DNA of 64,000 nt from JAEUIX01 sp964611125 (GCA_964611125.1 CAZSZO010000004.1:73021-137020), one strand, 5' to 3'. Counted from the first letter of the stretch, positions 52,174-61,033 are shown. Notes: generated from the sequence alone by a model not told the origin. Numbers and translations are program-made.

Positions 52174-53259
52174 ATGCCCGCCACGCCTCGTGTACGCCCC
52201 GCGTGCTTTCCCCCAGCGTGCGTGCCCCTGTCGGCCGCCCTCCTGGTGATGCTGCTCGCGGGCGCCGCCGGCGCGCAAGAAGCCACCTTGAGCATGCCGA
52301 CTTCAAACGGCAAGACCCCCGTTTCGATCGGGCGGGTCCCGATCGACCCCAGCGACCCTTCGCAGAAGCCCCTGCTCGAGTTCAACAAACGCAAGGCTGT
52401 CGCCGATCAGGCCCTCAAGAAGATCCGCGGCAAGCACTTCGGCATGGTCCGCCGCGTCGAGATTCGTCAGGCCGGGATTCTCAAGATCCGCCAGCTGACC
52501 GACCCCGCTGCGTTCGGCCCGATGCTCGATGTGTTCGCTGATGAGCAGGACGATGTGCGTAACGCCATCCTGGATCACCTCGCCGATCAGCAAACCAACG
52601 AGGGCGATTCGGCGCTCGCCTGGGCCGCCGTTTTCGGCAACACGCCGGCCCACCGCACCGAAGCGATCAAGCGGCTGAAGGCTCGCGTCGCGCAGCTCAA
52701 GGAAACGCCGGTCAGCGTCGAATCCGTCGTCGCGACCGGGCTGGCCAGCCGCAAACCCTCCGAGGTCGCCGCGGCGGGCCATGTCGTGCGCAATCTTGGG
52801 CTCTTCCCCGCCATCCCGATGATGATTGCCGGGCAGATTCAGGGTGGGGGGGGCGGGGGGTACTACGGCGGTCAGCCCGACGACCCATCTTTGTCGCTCG
52901 CCTATATCCTCGTAGGCACCCAGCGGACCTACGTGGCTGACCTGACGCCCGTCGTGGGCGAGAACGCCGTGGCGTTTGACCCGCAGATCGGCGTGATCAC
53001 CGAGGGCACGGTGCTGCGGGTGATCAACGCGTTCGTCTTCACCTACAACGGCGATCTGCATCGCGATCTGGTCGGCATGACCAGCGACGCCTGGGGCCAA
53101 TCGACAGCCCACCTGGGCTGGGACCAGAAGGCGTGGCTCGACTGGTATGACCAGGAGTTCAAGCCCTATCTGGCCAAGAAGGACGCCGAGGCGAAGCGTG
53201 CTGGCGCCGCGTCTCCGGCTGGCGGCCCGGACGGGCTTGCCGACCCGGCCCGCCCATAA
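52174..53259 (+). CDS. Secreted HEAT-like repeat protein of unknown function
   Basis: A 361-residue exported protein. AGGAG lies 6 nt before the ATG at 52174, and the signal peptide MPATPRVRPACF...LAGAAGAQ ends near residue 34. Residues about 60-200 are helical, with segments such as RQLTDPAAFGPMLDVFADEQDDVRNAILDHLADQ that resemble HEAT repeats. A Gly-rich segment (IQGGGGGGYYGG, encoded by long G runs) follows near 227, then a beta-rich stretch (AYILVGTQRTYVADLTPVVGENAVAFDPQIGVITEG). It shares the strand with the SPOR lipoprotein 110 nt upstream. I do not recognise the family; it looks conserved in planctomycetes but this is unverified. Confidence 0.72.
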   Translation: MPATPRVRPACFPPACVPLSAALLVMLLAGAAGAQEATLSMPTSNGKTPVSIGRVPIDPSDPSQKPLLEFNKRKAVADQALKKIRGKHFGMVRRVEIRQAGILKIRQLTDPAAFGPMLDVFADEQDDVRNAILDHLADQQTNEGDSALAWAAVFGNTPAHRTEAIKRLKARVAQLKETPVSVESVVATGLASRKPSEVAAAGHVVRNLGLFPAIPMMIAGQIQGGGGGGYYGGQPDDPSLSLAYILVGTQRTYVADLTPVVGENAVAFDPQIGVITEGTVLRVINAFVFTYNGDLHRDLVGMTSDAWGQSTAHLGWDQKAWLDWYDQEFKPYLAKKDAEAKRAGAASPAGGPDGLADPARP

Positions 53260-53386
53260 ACGCCTCACGGATCGTCCAAGCGGGCCGAAACCGAGCAAAA
53301 GTGCTGGCACGCGCGCGGATTGAGGCTAGCCTTGATGCAAGCGGTATCATCGCCGCGTTTTTGGTCACCAAGACCTTGGGGGTTGC

Positions 53387-55756
53387 TTGATCCAGTTTCA
53401 CCTCGCCAGCGGCGCCTTGGCGCTCGGGCTGTTGACCTCTTCGCTCACCGCTCAGCCGATGGTCGCGCCTTACCCCATCTCCGGGGCCGATCGCCCGGTG
53501 GCGGTCGCCGGGGCGGCCCTCTCGGGCTGGACGGCGTCGGCCGACAGTGCGCAGGACCAGGTGGAGGTTCGCGACGGCGCCGGGACGCTCAAGGCCGCGG
53601 TCTCCCGCGCCCAGATGGCGGCGCTGCTGCCGTGGATGACGCTCGACGGCTCGACCGACGGCCCAGTCGCCCTGGGGTTCACCGACTCGGGCCGGGTGCT
53701 CTTCATCGCGGTGCGCGATGACAACACCCCCGGCGATGGCCTACCCAGCGGCGGCGTGCTCCGCTTCGAGCCTGAGTCGGGCGACCTGCGCGTCTTCGCC
53801 CGCACGGACCTGGGCGGCACGGCGTCACCCAAGGCCGCGCTGGCCCACTTCAAGGGGCGGCTGTACGTCGGCGCCCCGGGCGGCACGCGCGTCTATCGCG
53901 CCCTGGCCAACGATCTCGCTGGCACGACCATCATCGCCACCAGCACCACGCCCACATCGGCCCTGACAGTCGACCGCGATCAGGGCAATCTGCTGGCGAT
54001 TTCCGATCGCTCGCTGCTCCGCGCCCCCTTGGGCGGCGGGACGCTCACCTTCGCCGGCGTCGGCGCGGCGGGCGCGGTCGCTGGCGCGACCGACCTGGCC
54101 TGGTCCGACACCTATGGCGGTTTGACGCAAGCCGGGCTGTACGTCCGCTTCGCGGCGCCTTCGGGGTCCGGGGCGCCCTCGGTGCGGTTTGTTCCGCCGT
54201 CGATGGCCCGCGGGTCGGTCGGCTTCAACCCGACCGTCTACATCCCCGAGAGCACCACGCTGAGCCTGGGCGCCGTGGCCGCCACCGCGACGGGGCAGTT
54301 GCTCTTCGCCGTGGACGGGCCGCAGGGCGACGGCCTGCTGATGCGCGACGGCGCTGACGCCCGCCTGAGCTTCGAGGCGTGGAAGGCCGATGAGTTTGCT
54401 CAGGTGGTGCGATTCGCCAAGGGCCTGGTCTCGCCCGATGGGCAGGCCCCGGGTTGGGTGATCGACGCCGACGTGCAGATCGGTTGGACCCGCTTTCACC
54501 CCGCCAGTTGCGACGGGGCGTGCTGGGTGGTGCTCGCGTGCATCATGAACGATCGCGTAAACGGCGACCCTGCGGCTCAGGGGATCGTCCGCACGATCCT
54601 CCAGCGGTACGCCGGGCGGGCGCCTGACGGCATCCGTCCGCTCCGCAGCGCCGACGGGATCTACTGGCACTGGCTCGACACCACCACGGGCGGCGCCAAG
54701 GCCGGCTGGGGTGATGGCTACGCGACACTGAGCACGATGAAGATGGTCCTCGCCGCGGCCCGGGCCGTGCAGGCCTACCCCGCTGACGCCGAGATCCGCG
54801 CGTCGGCGGAGGCGATCATCTGCGGCGTCCGCAACTGGGACCGGTACATTTCGAACTCCGGCTCGCGCCCCATGGCCTTCCTGGGCGCGGCCGCCGGCGG
54901 GCCGCTGGGCGCCCCCAACGCGGCGCCTTTTCACGAGGGGATCATCTTTGTGGAGCAGGCCGCGGCGTACGGTGTGGCGAACTCCGACTCGGCATATGCC
55001 TACTGGAAGAACCGGGCGAACCTGCCGCTGGCGATCTCACTGCTCAATCGCCCGGTGACCACCGGCGGGTTCAACCAGTTCCAGGCGGCGTTCGTGAGCC
55101 TGTATTCGCTGCTGGTTCAGGCGGATCTGCGGGCTGACCCGGCGTGGCGCACGCACTACGCCAACCTGCGGCTTTCCCACGCCGCGTGGACCGACGACAA
55201 CGGCCCACGGTACAACACCGTCTTCTCCGCAGGGACGACCCGCAGCGACTGGGGCGGGTACAACGCCGATTCGCTCAGCTTCCACCCCGGCGATGTCGCG
55301 ACCTTCACCTCGCTCCTGGCCCTGGTGGCCGGCGACGGCGCCAGCGGCCCGCGCGTGCCCGAGGCCGTCGCGGCGTACCACGCCTATCGGCGCGGCGCCC
55401 GCCAGACGTTTCTGGGCGGGGCGAGCATCCTGTACCGCCGCTCGAATATCGACCTTGGCTACCAGCCCGACTCGGCGGGTCTGCCCGATGTCGTGCTCGG
55501 CGCCCTGGGGCTGGCCGAGTTGCTCCAGCCCGGCGCCGTCTCCGGCGCCTTGACCGGCCCGTACCCGACCTGCACGGCCCTCGCCTGCCGGGCCGACCTC
55601 AACGGCGACGGCGCGCTGGATCCGGACGACCTCTCCGACTTCATCGGCTGCTACTTCACGGTTCCGCCGTGCGCAGCGGGGGACTACAACGGCGATGGCC
55701 TGACCGACCCTGATGACCTCTCCGACTACATCGGGGCGTTCTTCACCGGGTGCTGA
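53387..55756 (+). CDS. Secreted glycosidase-like protein with EF-hand tail
   Basis: An exported protein of 789 residues. It starts with TTG at 53387, the only start that gives a signal peptide, MIQFHLASGALALGLLTSSLTAQ. About residues 30-330 are beta-rich, propeller-like. From about 345 the chain becomes helical: GIYWHWLDTTTGGAKAGWGDGYATLSTMKMVLAAA recalls the glucoamylase-like (alpha/alpha)-barrel proteins (WHWLD, then a Gly-Asp-Gly turn). RTILQRYAGR and FHEGIIFVEQAAAYG also lie here. The C-terminus has two EF-hand-like units, NGDGALDPDDLSDFIGCYF and NGDGLTDPDDLSDYIGAFF. The catalytic residues are not certain. It overlaps the convergent hydrolase by 14 nt. Confidence 0.75.
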   Translation: MIQFHLASGALALGLLTSSLTAQPMVAPYPISGADRPVAVAGAALSGWTASADSAQDQVEVRDGAGTLKAAVSRAQMAALLPWMTLDGSTDGPVALGFTDSGRVLFIAVRDDNTPGDGLPSGGVLRFEPESGDLRVFARTDLGGTASPKAALAHFKGRLYVGAPGGTRVYRALANDLAGTTIIATSTTPTSALTVDRDQGNLLAISDRSLLRAPLGGGTLTFAGVGAAGAVAGATDLAWSDTYGGLTQAGLYVRFAAPSGSGAPSVRFVPPSMARGSVGFNPTVYIPESTTLSLGAVAATATGQLLFAVDGPQGDGLLMRDGADARLSFEAWKADEFAQVVRFAKGLVSPDGQAPGWVIDADVQIGWTRFHPASCDGACWVVLACIMNDRVNGDPAAQGIVRTILQRYAGRAPDGIRPLRSADGIYWHWLDTTTGGAKAGWGDGYATLSTMKMVLAAARAVQAYPADAEIRASAEAIICGVRNWDRYISNSGSRPMAFLGAAAGGPLGAPNAAPFHEGIIFVEQAAAYGVANSDSAYAYWKNRANLPLAISLLNRPVTTGGFNQFQAAFVSLYSLLVQADLRADPAWRTHYANLRLSHAAWTDDNGPRYNTVFSAGTTRSDWGGYNADSLSFHPGDVATFTSLLALVAGDGASGPRVPEAVAAYHAYRRGARQTFLGGASILYRRSNIDLGYQPDSAGLPDVVLGALGLAELLQPGAVSGALTGPYPTCTALACRADLNGDGALDPDDLSDFIGCYFTVPPCAAGDYNGDGLTDPDDLSDYIGAFFTGC

Positions 55757-56645
55757 TGGCGGGCGCCACGGCTCTCACGAACCGCTCGACTTCGTACACA
55801 GCCAACTCCCGTAGCCGGGCGTCAGTCCATAGATCTGAGTGGCCGCCCCCGGGGATGACCGCGAGCCGGCCATGGGGCGCCGCATCCGCGATCGCCCGTC
55901 CGTCGGACAGGGGGCAGACGCTGTCGAGTTCCCCGTGCAGCACCAGCAGCGGGGCCCGAACCCGCCCCGCGAGCAGGGCCCGATCGAACGGCGGACAGGG
56001 GCGAGAAGAGAACCAGGCGAGCCCCTGCCCGCGCAGCAGGCCGAGCACGCCCAGCGCCGGCGGCAGGTTGAGCCGCCAGGGGAGCCCGCTCCGGGCCATC
56101 ACCGCGCGGGCGGGCGTCTGCGGCGCCCGGTACGGCCCCTCGGCGATCACCGCGATCACGCGCGGGTCGTCCGCGGCGGCGGCGATCGAGACCCCGCCGC
56201 CCAGTGACGAGCCCGCCAGCACGACGCCCGGCCCCGCGTCGCCCGTGGGGGGCGCGGGCCCAACGACGGCGTCGATCAGCGACCGCAGGTCGTGGGCCTC
56301 GAGCAGTCCCAGCGTGCAGCGGCCGGTCGATTCGCCATGCCCGCGCAGGTCGTAGAGCACCAGGCGGGAGGCGTGCGGGATCAGCGCCTCGACCCGCAGC
56401 AGCGCGTGGATGCGCGATTCGCCCCAGCCGTGCGAGAAGATGACCGTCGGGCCGCGTGGGGCCTCGCCCGGAAGCTCCCAGACCGCCAGCGTCACGCCCT
56501 GCGCGCGGTGGGTCCAGGTCTCGAACGGGCGGGCCCCGCCCAGCGCCGGGGGCAGTTCGCCAGGATCGCCGGGCAGGCCGCGGGCGAGGGCGAAGGAATA
56601 GGTTCGGCGCGGCGGGTTGGTGAGCGTCCAGGCGGTCTGCGCCAC
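55743..56645 (-). CDS. Alpha/beta hydrolase, perhaps with an unread N-terminal anchor
   Basis: Serine hydrolase of at least 300 residues. Motifs: FSHGWGESRIHAL near 70, GSSLGGGVSIA with the nucleophile Ser near 145 (GSSLGG), HGELDSVCPLSDG with the Asp near 241, and GGGHSDLW with the His near 268. It resembles the YqkD/Abhd esterase-like group; the substrate is unknown. The chosen start is a GTG at 56645. The frame remains open upstream as far as the rseP stop and codes for a strong hydrophobic helix (LGLLILLAAGLLLTWLASV), but has no ATG, GTG or TTG; a CTG at 56708 is the only candidate. It may thus be membrane-anchored through an unusual start. It follows rseP by 120 nt. Confidence 0.78.
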   Translation of the reverse strand: MAQTAWTLTNPPRRTYSFALARGLPGDPGELPPALGGARPFETWTHRAQGVTLAVWELPGEAPRGPTVIFSHGWGESRIHALLRVEALIPHASRLVLYDLRGHGESTGRCTLGLLEAHDLRSLIDAVVGPAPPTGDAGPGVVLAGSSLGGGVSIAAAADDPRVIAVIAEGPYRAPQTPARAVMARSGLPWRLNLPPALGVLGLLRGQGLAWFSSRPCPPFDRALLAGRVRAPLLVLHGELDSVCPLSDGRAIADAAPHGRLAVIPGGGHSDLWTDARLRELAVYEVERFVRAVAPAISTR

Positions 56646-56765
56646 GCTGGCGAGCCAGGTGAGCAGCAGGCCAGCGGCGAGCAGGATGAGGAGTCCGAGC
56701 CAGTCCAGGTCAGGAGTGTACCGCCCGAGGGCCCTGGCGGAGGTGGAGGGCGGAGTCGGCGCGGC

Positions 56766-59033
56766 TCAGCGCATGATCAGCCCGCGGATGTCGTTGAAGG
56801 TGACCAGCAGGAAGAGCGAGCCGATCATCACCAGCCCCACCAGCGTCACGACATTCTGGAATCGCACGCTCACCGGCCGCCCCGCGAAGTGCTCGTACAC
56901 CAGGAACAGGAACTGCCCGCCGTCAACGATCGGGAACGGCATGAAGTTGATTACCGCGAGATTCACGCTGATCAGGGCGAGGAAGAAGATCAACCACTCG
57001 AAGCCGCGCCCGGCGAGCTGCGTCCCCACATCGGCGATGCCCACGGGGCCCTTGAGATGCTCGACCCTGACGGTGCCCTGAAAGAGGCGGGCGAAGGTCA
57101 GGTAGGTGCTCAGCATCACCTTGTGCGTCTCGCGGATGCCCAGGCGGAGGGAGTCGAGCGGCGAGGAGCCGCGCAGGATGACCTTGTCGGTGGCGAAGTA
57201 GCTCGGCGGGATGGGGTTGACCCAGGTGAGCTTGGCGAGCTTGGCCCGCTCGTCCGGGGTGATGGTCCAGTCAATCCGCTGCGTCGCGCTCCCGCGGGCG
57301 CTGGGCAGTTCGACATCCAGAGTCACGGCCATGGAGCCATCGGGCAGCGTCGCGGCGCCGGCCTGCAGCACCTGGCGGGCTTCCCCCAAGGTCGCGACCG
57401 GGCGCCCGTTCACCGCCTTGAGAATCGCCCCGGCGGGCAGGTTCAGCTCGGCCCCTGAGGGCTTGGTCGCCAGCGTTTCAGCGGCGGGCTTGGGGGTGGG
57501 TGAGGCGCCGGACGAAGCGGCGGGGGGTTCCAGGGCCTCTTCAGCGATGGGCTTGAGGCGGGGCCAGCGGGCCAGCACGGCCGCGAAGTCGCAGGAATCC
57601 TGGGAGTAGAAGCCGAGCTTTCCATCGTCGATCTGGACGCCCTTGACTTCAACGGTGCTCCATTGCCCATCGGCGGCGGGCCGCCAGACCAGCACGTCGA
57701 CCGCTCCGCGCTTCAGACGGCGGATCTCGGCCATGCCTTCCGCCCGGCTGGGCCATTCGACATCGCCGATGCGGGCGAAGATGTCGCCGGGCTTGATTCC
57801 GGCGCGGTCGGCGCCCTTGCCCGCCACGACATCCATGACGCGCATGACGGGGGTGAGGCCCAGCAGGTGCGATGTGATTACGACGCCGCCATCGCCAGCC
57901 GCGCCGGCCCCGCCGCGCACCGAGTCGCTTCCCGAACCGCTCACATCGCTGAACGCGGCCAGTTGGAGCTCGGTCTGCGGCTTGAGCTCAAGAGTCAGGT
58001 CGGTCTTGCCATCGGTGAAGGTCACCGGCACCGGGCGCCCGCCCGACGCCTTGACGGCGTTGTCGAGGTCGGCCAGCGTGAGGCCGCCGGTCTGGAGCTG
58101 GGGGGGGGGGGGAAGTTGCGGGGAGCTTCCGGCGATCTGCTTGAGCCGCATGCCGGGGCGCAGGCCGGGGGCGCCGGTGCGCGCCAGTTCGTCGGCGGCC
58201 TGCTGTTGCACCTCGGCGTTGCGGTTGCGCCCGTCGATTTCGCCGGAGATGGCCGGGCCGAAGCCCAGCTGCAGCATGCCCGACACGGGGTCGCGCTGCG
58301 GCTCCATGTCGAAAACAAGCGTCTCGGGAACGCCGCGGCGCTGGACGCCGAGGCGGATGCTGGCCCCCGGCGCAGCCATGGCCGAGGCGATGGTGATGTC
58401 CTTGAACGCGTCGGGCTCCTCGCCGTCGAGCAGGACGACCACGTCGCCGTTCTTAAGGCCCGGCTCGCTGACGCCCAGCGCGGCGGCGTTGGAGGCGAGC
58501 GTCGTCGCCGCGGGCGTGCCGGGGGCGACGAAGCCGACTTTGGCCGACTCGGTCGGCAGGCCCATGGCGAAGACGATGACGAACAGCACCGCCGCGGAGA
58601 TCATGTTGGCGACCACGCCGGCGGAGATGACGATCATCCGCTTCCACGGGACGCACTGCTGATAGGCGTCGGACTCGTCGGAGCGGAAGGAGGGGTCGGC
58701 GTCATCCTGGCCGAGCATCTTGACATAGCCGCCTAGCGGGAGGAGGTTGAAGCGGTACTCGGTGGGGTGCACATCCCCGGCCATGCCGCGGGAGACGGGC
58801 TTGCCCTGGGTCCGGCGCGACTCGACGAGCGCGAGGTACGCCGGCTCGCTGGAACCCCAGCGGAAGCCCATGCCCCGCCGGAAGGAGCAGAGCGCAGGCC
58901 CGAAGCCCACGGCGAAGGCGAGCACGCGGATCCCCGCCCATCGGGCGGCGAAGAAGTGGCCGGCCTCGTGCACCACGATGACCAGCGTAAACCCGATTAG
59001 GACGGAGAGCAGGTCGGGGAGCGTTGAAAACAC
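56766..59033 (-). CDS. rseP: Site-2 protease RseP-like, extended form
   Basis: Intramembrane zinc metalloprotease that cuts anti-sigma factors or other membrane proteins. The 755 residues make it far longer than E. coli RseP (450). VHEAGHFFAARWAG (22-35) holds HExxH in the first helix; INFMPFPIVDGGQFLF (about 694-709) gives the third ligand Asp. Between them are a membrane segment (about 160-180), two PDZ-like domains (about 185-290 and 380-470) and a long Ala/Pro-rich linker. The GTG at 59033 follows AAGGGG; the longer frame upstream is noncoding. A 13-C tract (minus strand) codes for part of the PPPP linker near residue 310. It may control an ECF sigma response. Confidence 0.87.
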   Translation of the reverse strand: MFSTLPDLLSVLIGFTLVIVVHEAGHFFAARWAGIRVLAFAVGFGPALCSFRRGMGFRWGSSEPAYLALVESRRTQGKPVSRGMAGDVHPTEYRFNLLPLGGYVKMLGQDDADPSFRSDESDAYQQCVPWKRMIVISAGVVANMISAAVLFVIVFAMGLPTESAKVGFVAPGTPAATTLASNAAALGVSEPGLKNGDVVVLLDGEEPDAFKDITIASAMAAPGASIRLGVQRRGVPETLVFDMEPQRDPVSGMLQLGFGPAISGEIDGRNRNAEVQQQAADELARTGAPGLRPGMRLKQIAGSSPQLPPPPQLQTGGLTLADLDNAVKASGGRPVPVTFTDGKTDLTLELKPQTELQLAAFSDVSGSGSDSVRGGAGAAGDGGVVITSHLLGLTPVMRVMDVVAGKGADRAGIKPGDIFARIGDVEWPSRAEGMAEIRRLKRGAVDVLVWRPAADGQWSTVEVKGVQIDDGKLGFYSQDSCDFAAVLARWPRLKPIAEEALEPPAASSGASPTPKPAAETLATKPSGAELNLPAGAILKAVNGRPVATLGEARQVLQAGAATLPDGSMAVTLDVELPSARGSATQRIDWTITPDERAKLAKLTWVNPIPPSYFATDKVILRGSSPLDSLRLGIRETHKVMLSTYLTFARLFQGTVRVEHLKGPVGIADVGTQLAGRGFEWLIFFLALISVNLAVINFMPFPIVDGGQFLFLVYEHFAGRPVSVRFQNVVTLVGLVMIGSLFLLVTFNDIRGLIMR
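58100..58112. repeat. Homopolymer of 13 bases (G on plus, C on minus) inside rseP
   Basis: A run of 13 Gs on the plus strand, i.e. 13 Cs in the rseP reading frame, coding for four Pro residues between the PDZ-like domains. Such tracts slip easily. Confidence 0.95.
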
Positions 59034-59148
59034 GGGAGCCCCTTGAGGCGGATCAGCGGCGGAGCCAACGGCTTGGAGAGATCGAACATCGGCCGGCGGG
59101 CCGTGAGATTGTTGGGCCCCGCCGCCGCCGGAGCGGGCCCGCGACACG

Positions 59149-59180
59149 AAAAGGGCCCGCCGGCGGATGCCGGCGGGCCC
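59149..59180 (-). terminator. Intrinsic terminator after the redoxin gene
   Basis: Minus strand: GGGCCCGCCGGC, loop ATCC, GCCGGCGGGCCC and TTTT. Stem of about 12 bp. Confidence 0.88.
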
Positions 59181-59227
59181 GAAGATGTCATGAACTCGGG
59201 CGAAGGCCACCCAGAGGCCTGCGGGGC

Positions 59228-59908
59228 TTACTTGGCGTACTTGACCGAGCAGCCGTAGGGCTTGGTGGAAGCCTCAGCGACGGGCTTACCGGCCAGCAGG
59301 GCCGTGATGGCCTCGCGGACGTAGTTCTTGTCGCCGTTCTTGCCGAACGAGCCGTTGTCGATGGCGCCGTTGTAGGCGACCTTGCCGTCCTTGCCGATCA
59401 CGAAGCAGTGGGGGGTGTTGGTCGCGCCGTAGGCCTTGCCGACCTTGCCCGACTCATCGAGCAGGATCGGGAAATCAAGCCCGTGCTGCTTCTTGGCGTT
59501 GGCGTTCTTCTCGGTGCCCGCACCCTGGGCGCCGGGGCCGCCGGAGTTGATCGCCAGGATGACCACGTCCTTGCCCTTGAAGTCCTTGGCCAGATCCTTG
59601 AAGGTCGTGGCCTTGTCGATGTGCTGCACGATGGCGGGGCACTCGGGGTTGAACCAGATCAGGGCGACGATCTTGCCCTTGAGGTCCGTCAGCGAAACTT
59701 CCTTGCCGGAGGTGTCGGTGAGCTTGAACTCGGGCGCGGCCTCGCCGACCTTGGCCCCAGCCTTCTTGTCTTCCTTCTTGTGGTCCTTGTCCTTGTGGTC
59801 CTTCTCCTTGTGCTCCTTGTGGTCGTCCTTGGGCTGCTGGGCGAGCACGGGGGAAGCCAGGGTGACGGACGCGGCGAACACGGCGGCGAGCAGAGTCTTG
59901 GCGATCAT
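59228..59908 (-). CDS. Periplasmic redoxin (thioredoxin-fold) with Lys/His/Asp-rich linker
   Basis: A 226-residue exported protein. The signal peptide ends SPVLAQ near residue 22. A highly charged spacer follows (about 25-50, repeats of DHK/KDK). Then a redoxin/AhpC-TSA domain starts at VGEAAPEFKLTDTSGKEVSLTDLKGK and carries one catalytic-type Cys in FNPECPAIVQHID (near residue 92), with further Cys at PHCFVIG and GCSVKY. It thus lacks a CxxC pair and resembles single-Cys redoxins. Two ATGs are possible; the one at 59908 has AAGGAG at 6 nt and is chosen. A putative ECF-type promoter lies upstream. The role is probably peroxide or thiol handling outside the cytoplasm. Confidence 0.84.
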   Translation of the reverse strand: MIAKTLLAAVFAASVTLASPVLAQQPKDDHKEHKEKDHKDKDHKKEDKKAGAKVGEAAPEFKLTDTSGKEVSLTDLKGKIVALIWFNPECPAIVQHIDKATTFKDLAKDFKGKDVVILAINSGGPGAQGAGTEKNANAKKQHGLDFPILLDESGKVGKAYGATNTPHCFVIGKDGKVAYNGAIDNGSFGKNGDKNYVREAITALLAGKPVAEASTKPYGCSVKYAK

Positions 59909-59963
59909 GAACATCTCCTTGATAATGGGACTGCGTTTGGGTTCAGCGGCATATACCGCGAAG

Positions 59964-59991
59964 TATCGATTCGGTTGACTTGAACGGTTCC
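59964..59991 (-). promoter_or_regulatory. Candidate ECF-sigma-type promoter for the redoxin gene
   Basis: Minus strand: GGAACC (59991-59986), a 16-nt spacer and TCGATA (59969-59964). This resembles the GGAACTT/TC pattern used by RpoE-type sigma factors. Leader of about 50 nt. Confidence 0.3.
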
Positions 59992-60037
59992 CGCGACTTT
60001 TCACGCGCTCCCGGCAGCAGGCTTGGGGGCACGCACT

Positions 60038-60982
60038 TCAGGGCTTTCCTGCGCCTCTACCGGCCAGCGGCACATCGATGCTGAAAATCTGCGTTTCAAC
60101 GGCCTTCCCGCCCCCTTCCGCCGACTTGCCCTTCGGGCCTGCCAGGGTCCACACTTCGAGGATGCCCTTGACGCGGGTGCGATCCGTCGCGGACGAGTCA
60201 AGGCGCACCGTCAGCCGGTCGCCTTGGGCTTCGCCATCGGCGATGAGGTTGGATGCAGGCGCCGAGTCGGTGGAAGGGTAAAAGCTGAGTTTTTTGGCCC
60301 CGGGGGCGGAAATGCTTACTGCGCCATCGGCGACGGTCACCCGCGGGGCCCCGGCGGTTGCCGGGAGCGGCTTGGGGTGACGGGCCCGCGCCGCGTCGAA
60401 CGCTTTGGCGTCCTTGGAAAGTTCGGGCCTGGCGGAGGGTGTCGAGCCCGCCGCCGGAGCTGGGGCTAGGGTGATTTCCCGACTCACCGTGGCGTTCCCG
60501 ATGACGCACGCCTCGTCGCAGACAACCCAGCTGAGCTCGGCCGAGACGGTCTTGGCGCCTGTGGGCGGCTCCGAAGCGGGCACCTCGATGGGGATGATGA
60601 GCGTCAGGCTGTTGAAGTAGACGTGATCGAGGATGTCGCCGGGGAGCACGTGGCGGGTGGGCGCGGGCCACTGGACAGGGCCGGACTTCCAGCCTTCCGG
60701 GAGCGTCAGTTTGATCTCCGGGGCTTGTCCTGAGTCATTCTGCCCCCGCCAGTACAGGTGCCAGTTCTTTTCGAGGTCAAAGTGCACCGCGAGGTTGAAC
60801 GAGGCGCCGGGTGAGGCGGTTTGGGTTTCGGTGATCAGGCTGGGGCGGGCTTGGGTACCGGTCTTGGGCTGGGCCATGGGCTCGAACGCGGCGACAGCGG
60901 GCGATGGGTGGAGCGGCAGGGTGAAGGCGGCCAGCGCGGCCAAAAACGCTGCGGCAAAGAGGGGTGAGGAGGGGGGATTCAA
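60038..60982 (-). CDS. Orphan DsbD alpha-domain-like protein
   Basis: A 314-residue exported protein with the N-terminal domain of the thiol-disulfide transporter DsbD but no membrane or thioredoxin domain. The signal peptide is SPLFAAAFLAALAAFTLPLHPSPAVA. Motifs: HFDLEKNWHLYWRGQNDSG, SAELSWVVCDEACVIG with the redox pair CDEAC, and a beta-rich C-terminus. The start is decided by a perfect AGGAG 6 nt before a TTG at 60982; the ATG start at 61189 lies inside the divergent rhodanese gene. In DsbD this domain hands electrons to periplasmic proteins, here the partner must be separate. It is divergent from the rhodanese-like lipoprotein. Confidence 0.83.
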   Translation of the reverse strand: MNPPSSPLFAAAFLAALAAFTLPLHPSPAVAAFEPMAQPKTGTQARPSLITETQTASPGASFNLAVHFDLEKNWHLYWRGQNDSGQAPEIKLTLPEGWKSGPVQWPAPTRHVLPGDILDHVYFNSLTLIIPIEVPASEPPTGAKTVSAELSWVVCDEACVIGNATVSREITLAPAPAAGSTPSARPELSKDAKAFDAARARHPKPLPATAGAPRVTVADGAVSISAPGAKKLSFYPSTDSAPASNLIADGEAQGDRLTVRLDSSATDRTRVKGILEVWTLAGPKGKSAEGGGKAVETQIFSIDVPLAGRGAGKP

Positions 60983-61022
60983 GTCGGACTCCTGGTTGCA
61001 TCCGGCGGGCGAACCGCGTTCG

Positions 61023-61028
61023 TATGCT
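61023..61028 (+). promoter_or_regulatory. -10 element TATGCT, probable leaderless start
   Basis: TATGCT ends 5 nt before the ATG at 61034. No Shine-Dalgarno. The same hexamer is used at 4907. Confidence 0.5.
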
Positions 61029-61033
61029 AGGGC

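Noticed and set aside
56766..56768. Selenocysteine or programmed readthrough at the rseP TGA
   Set aside because: No hairpin typical of a selenocysteine element is seen after it. The open frame beyond is better explained as the hydrolase anchor with an odd start.
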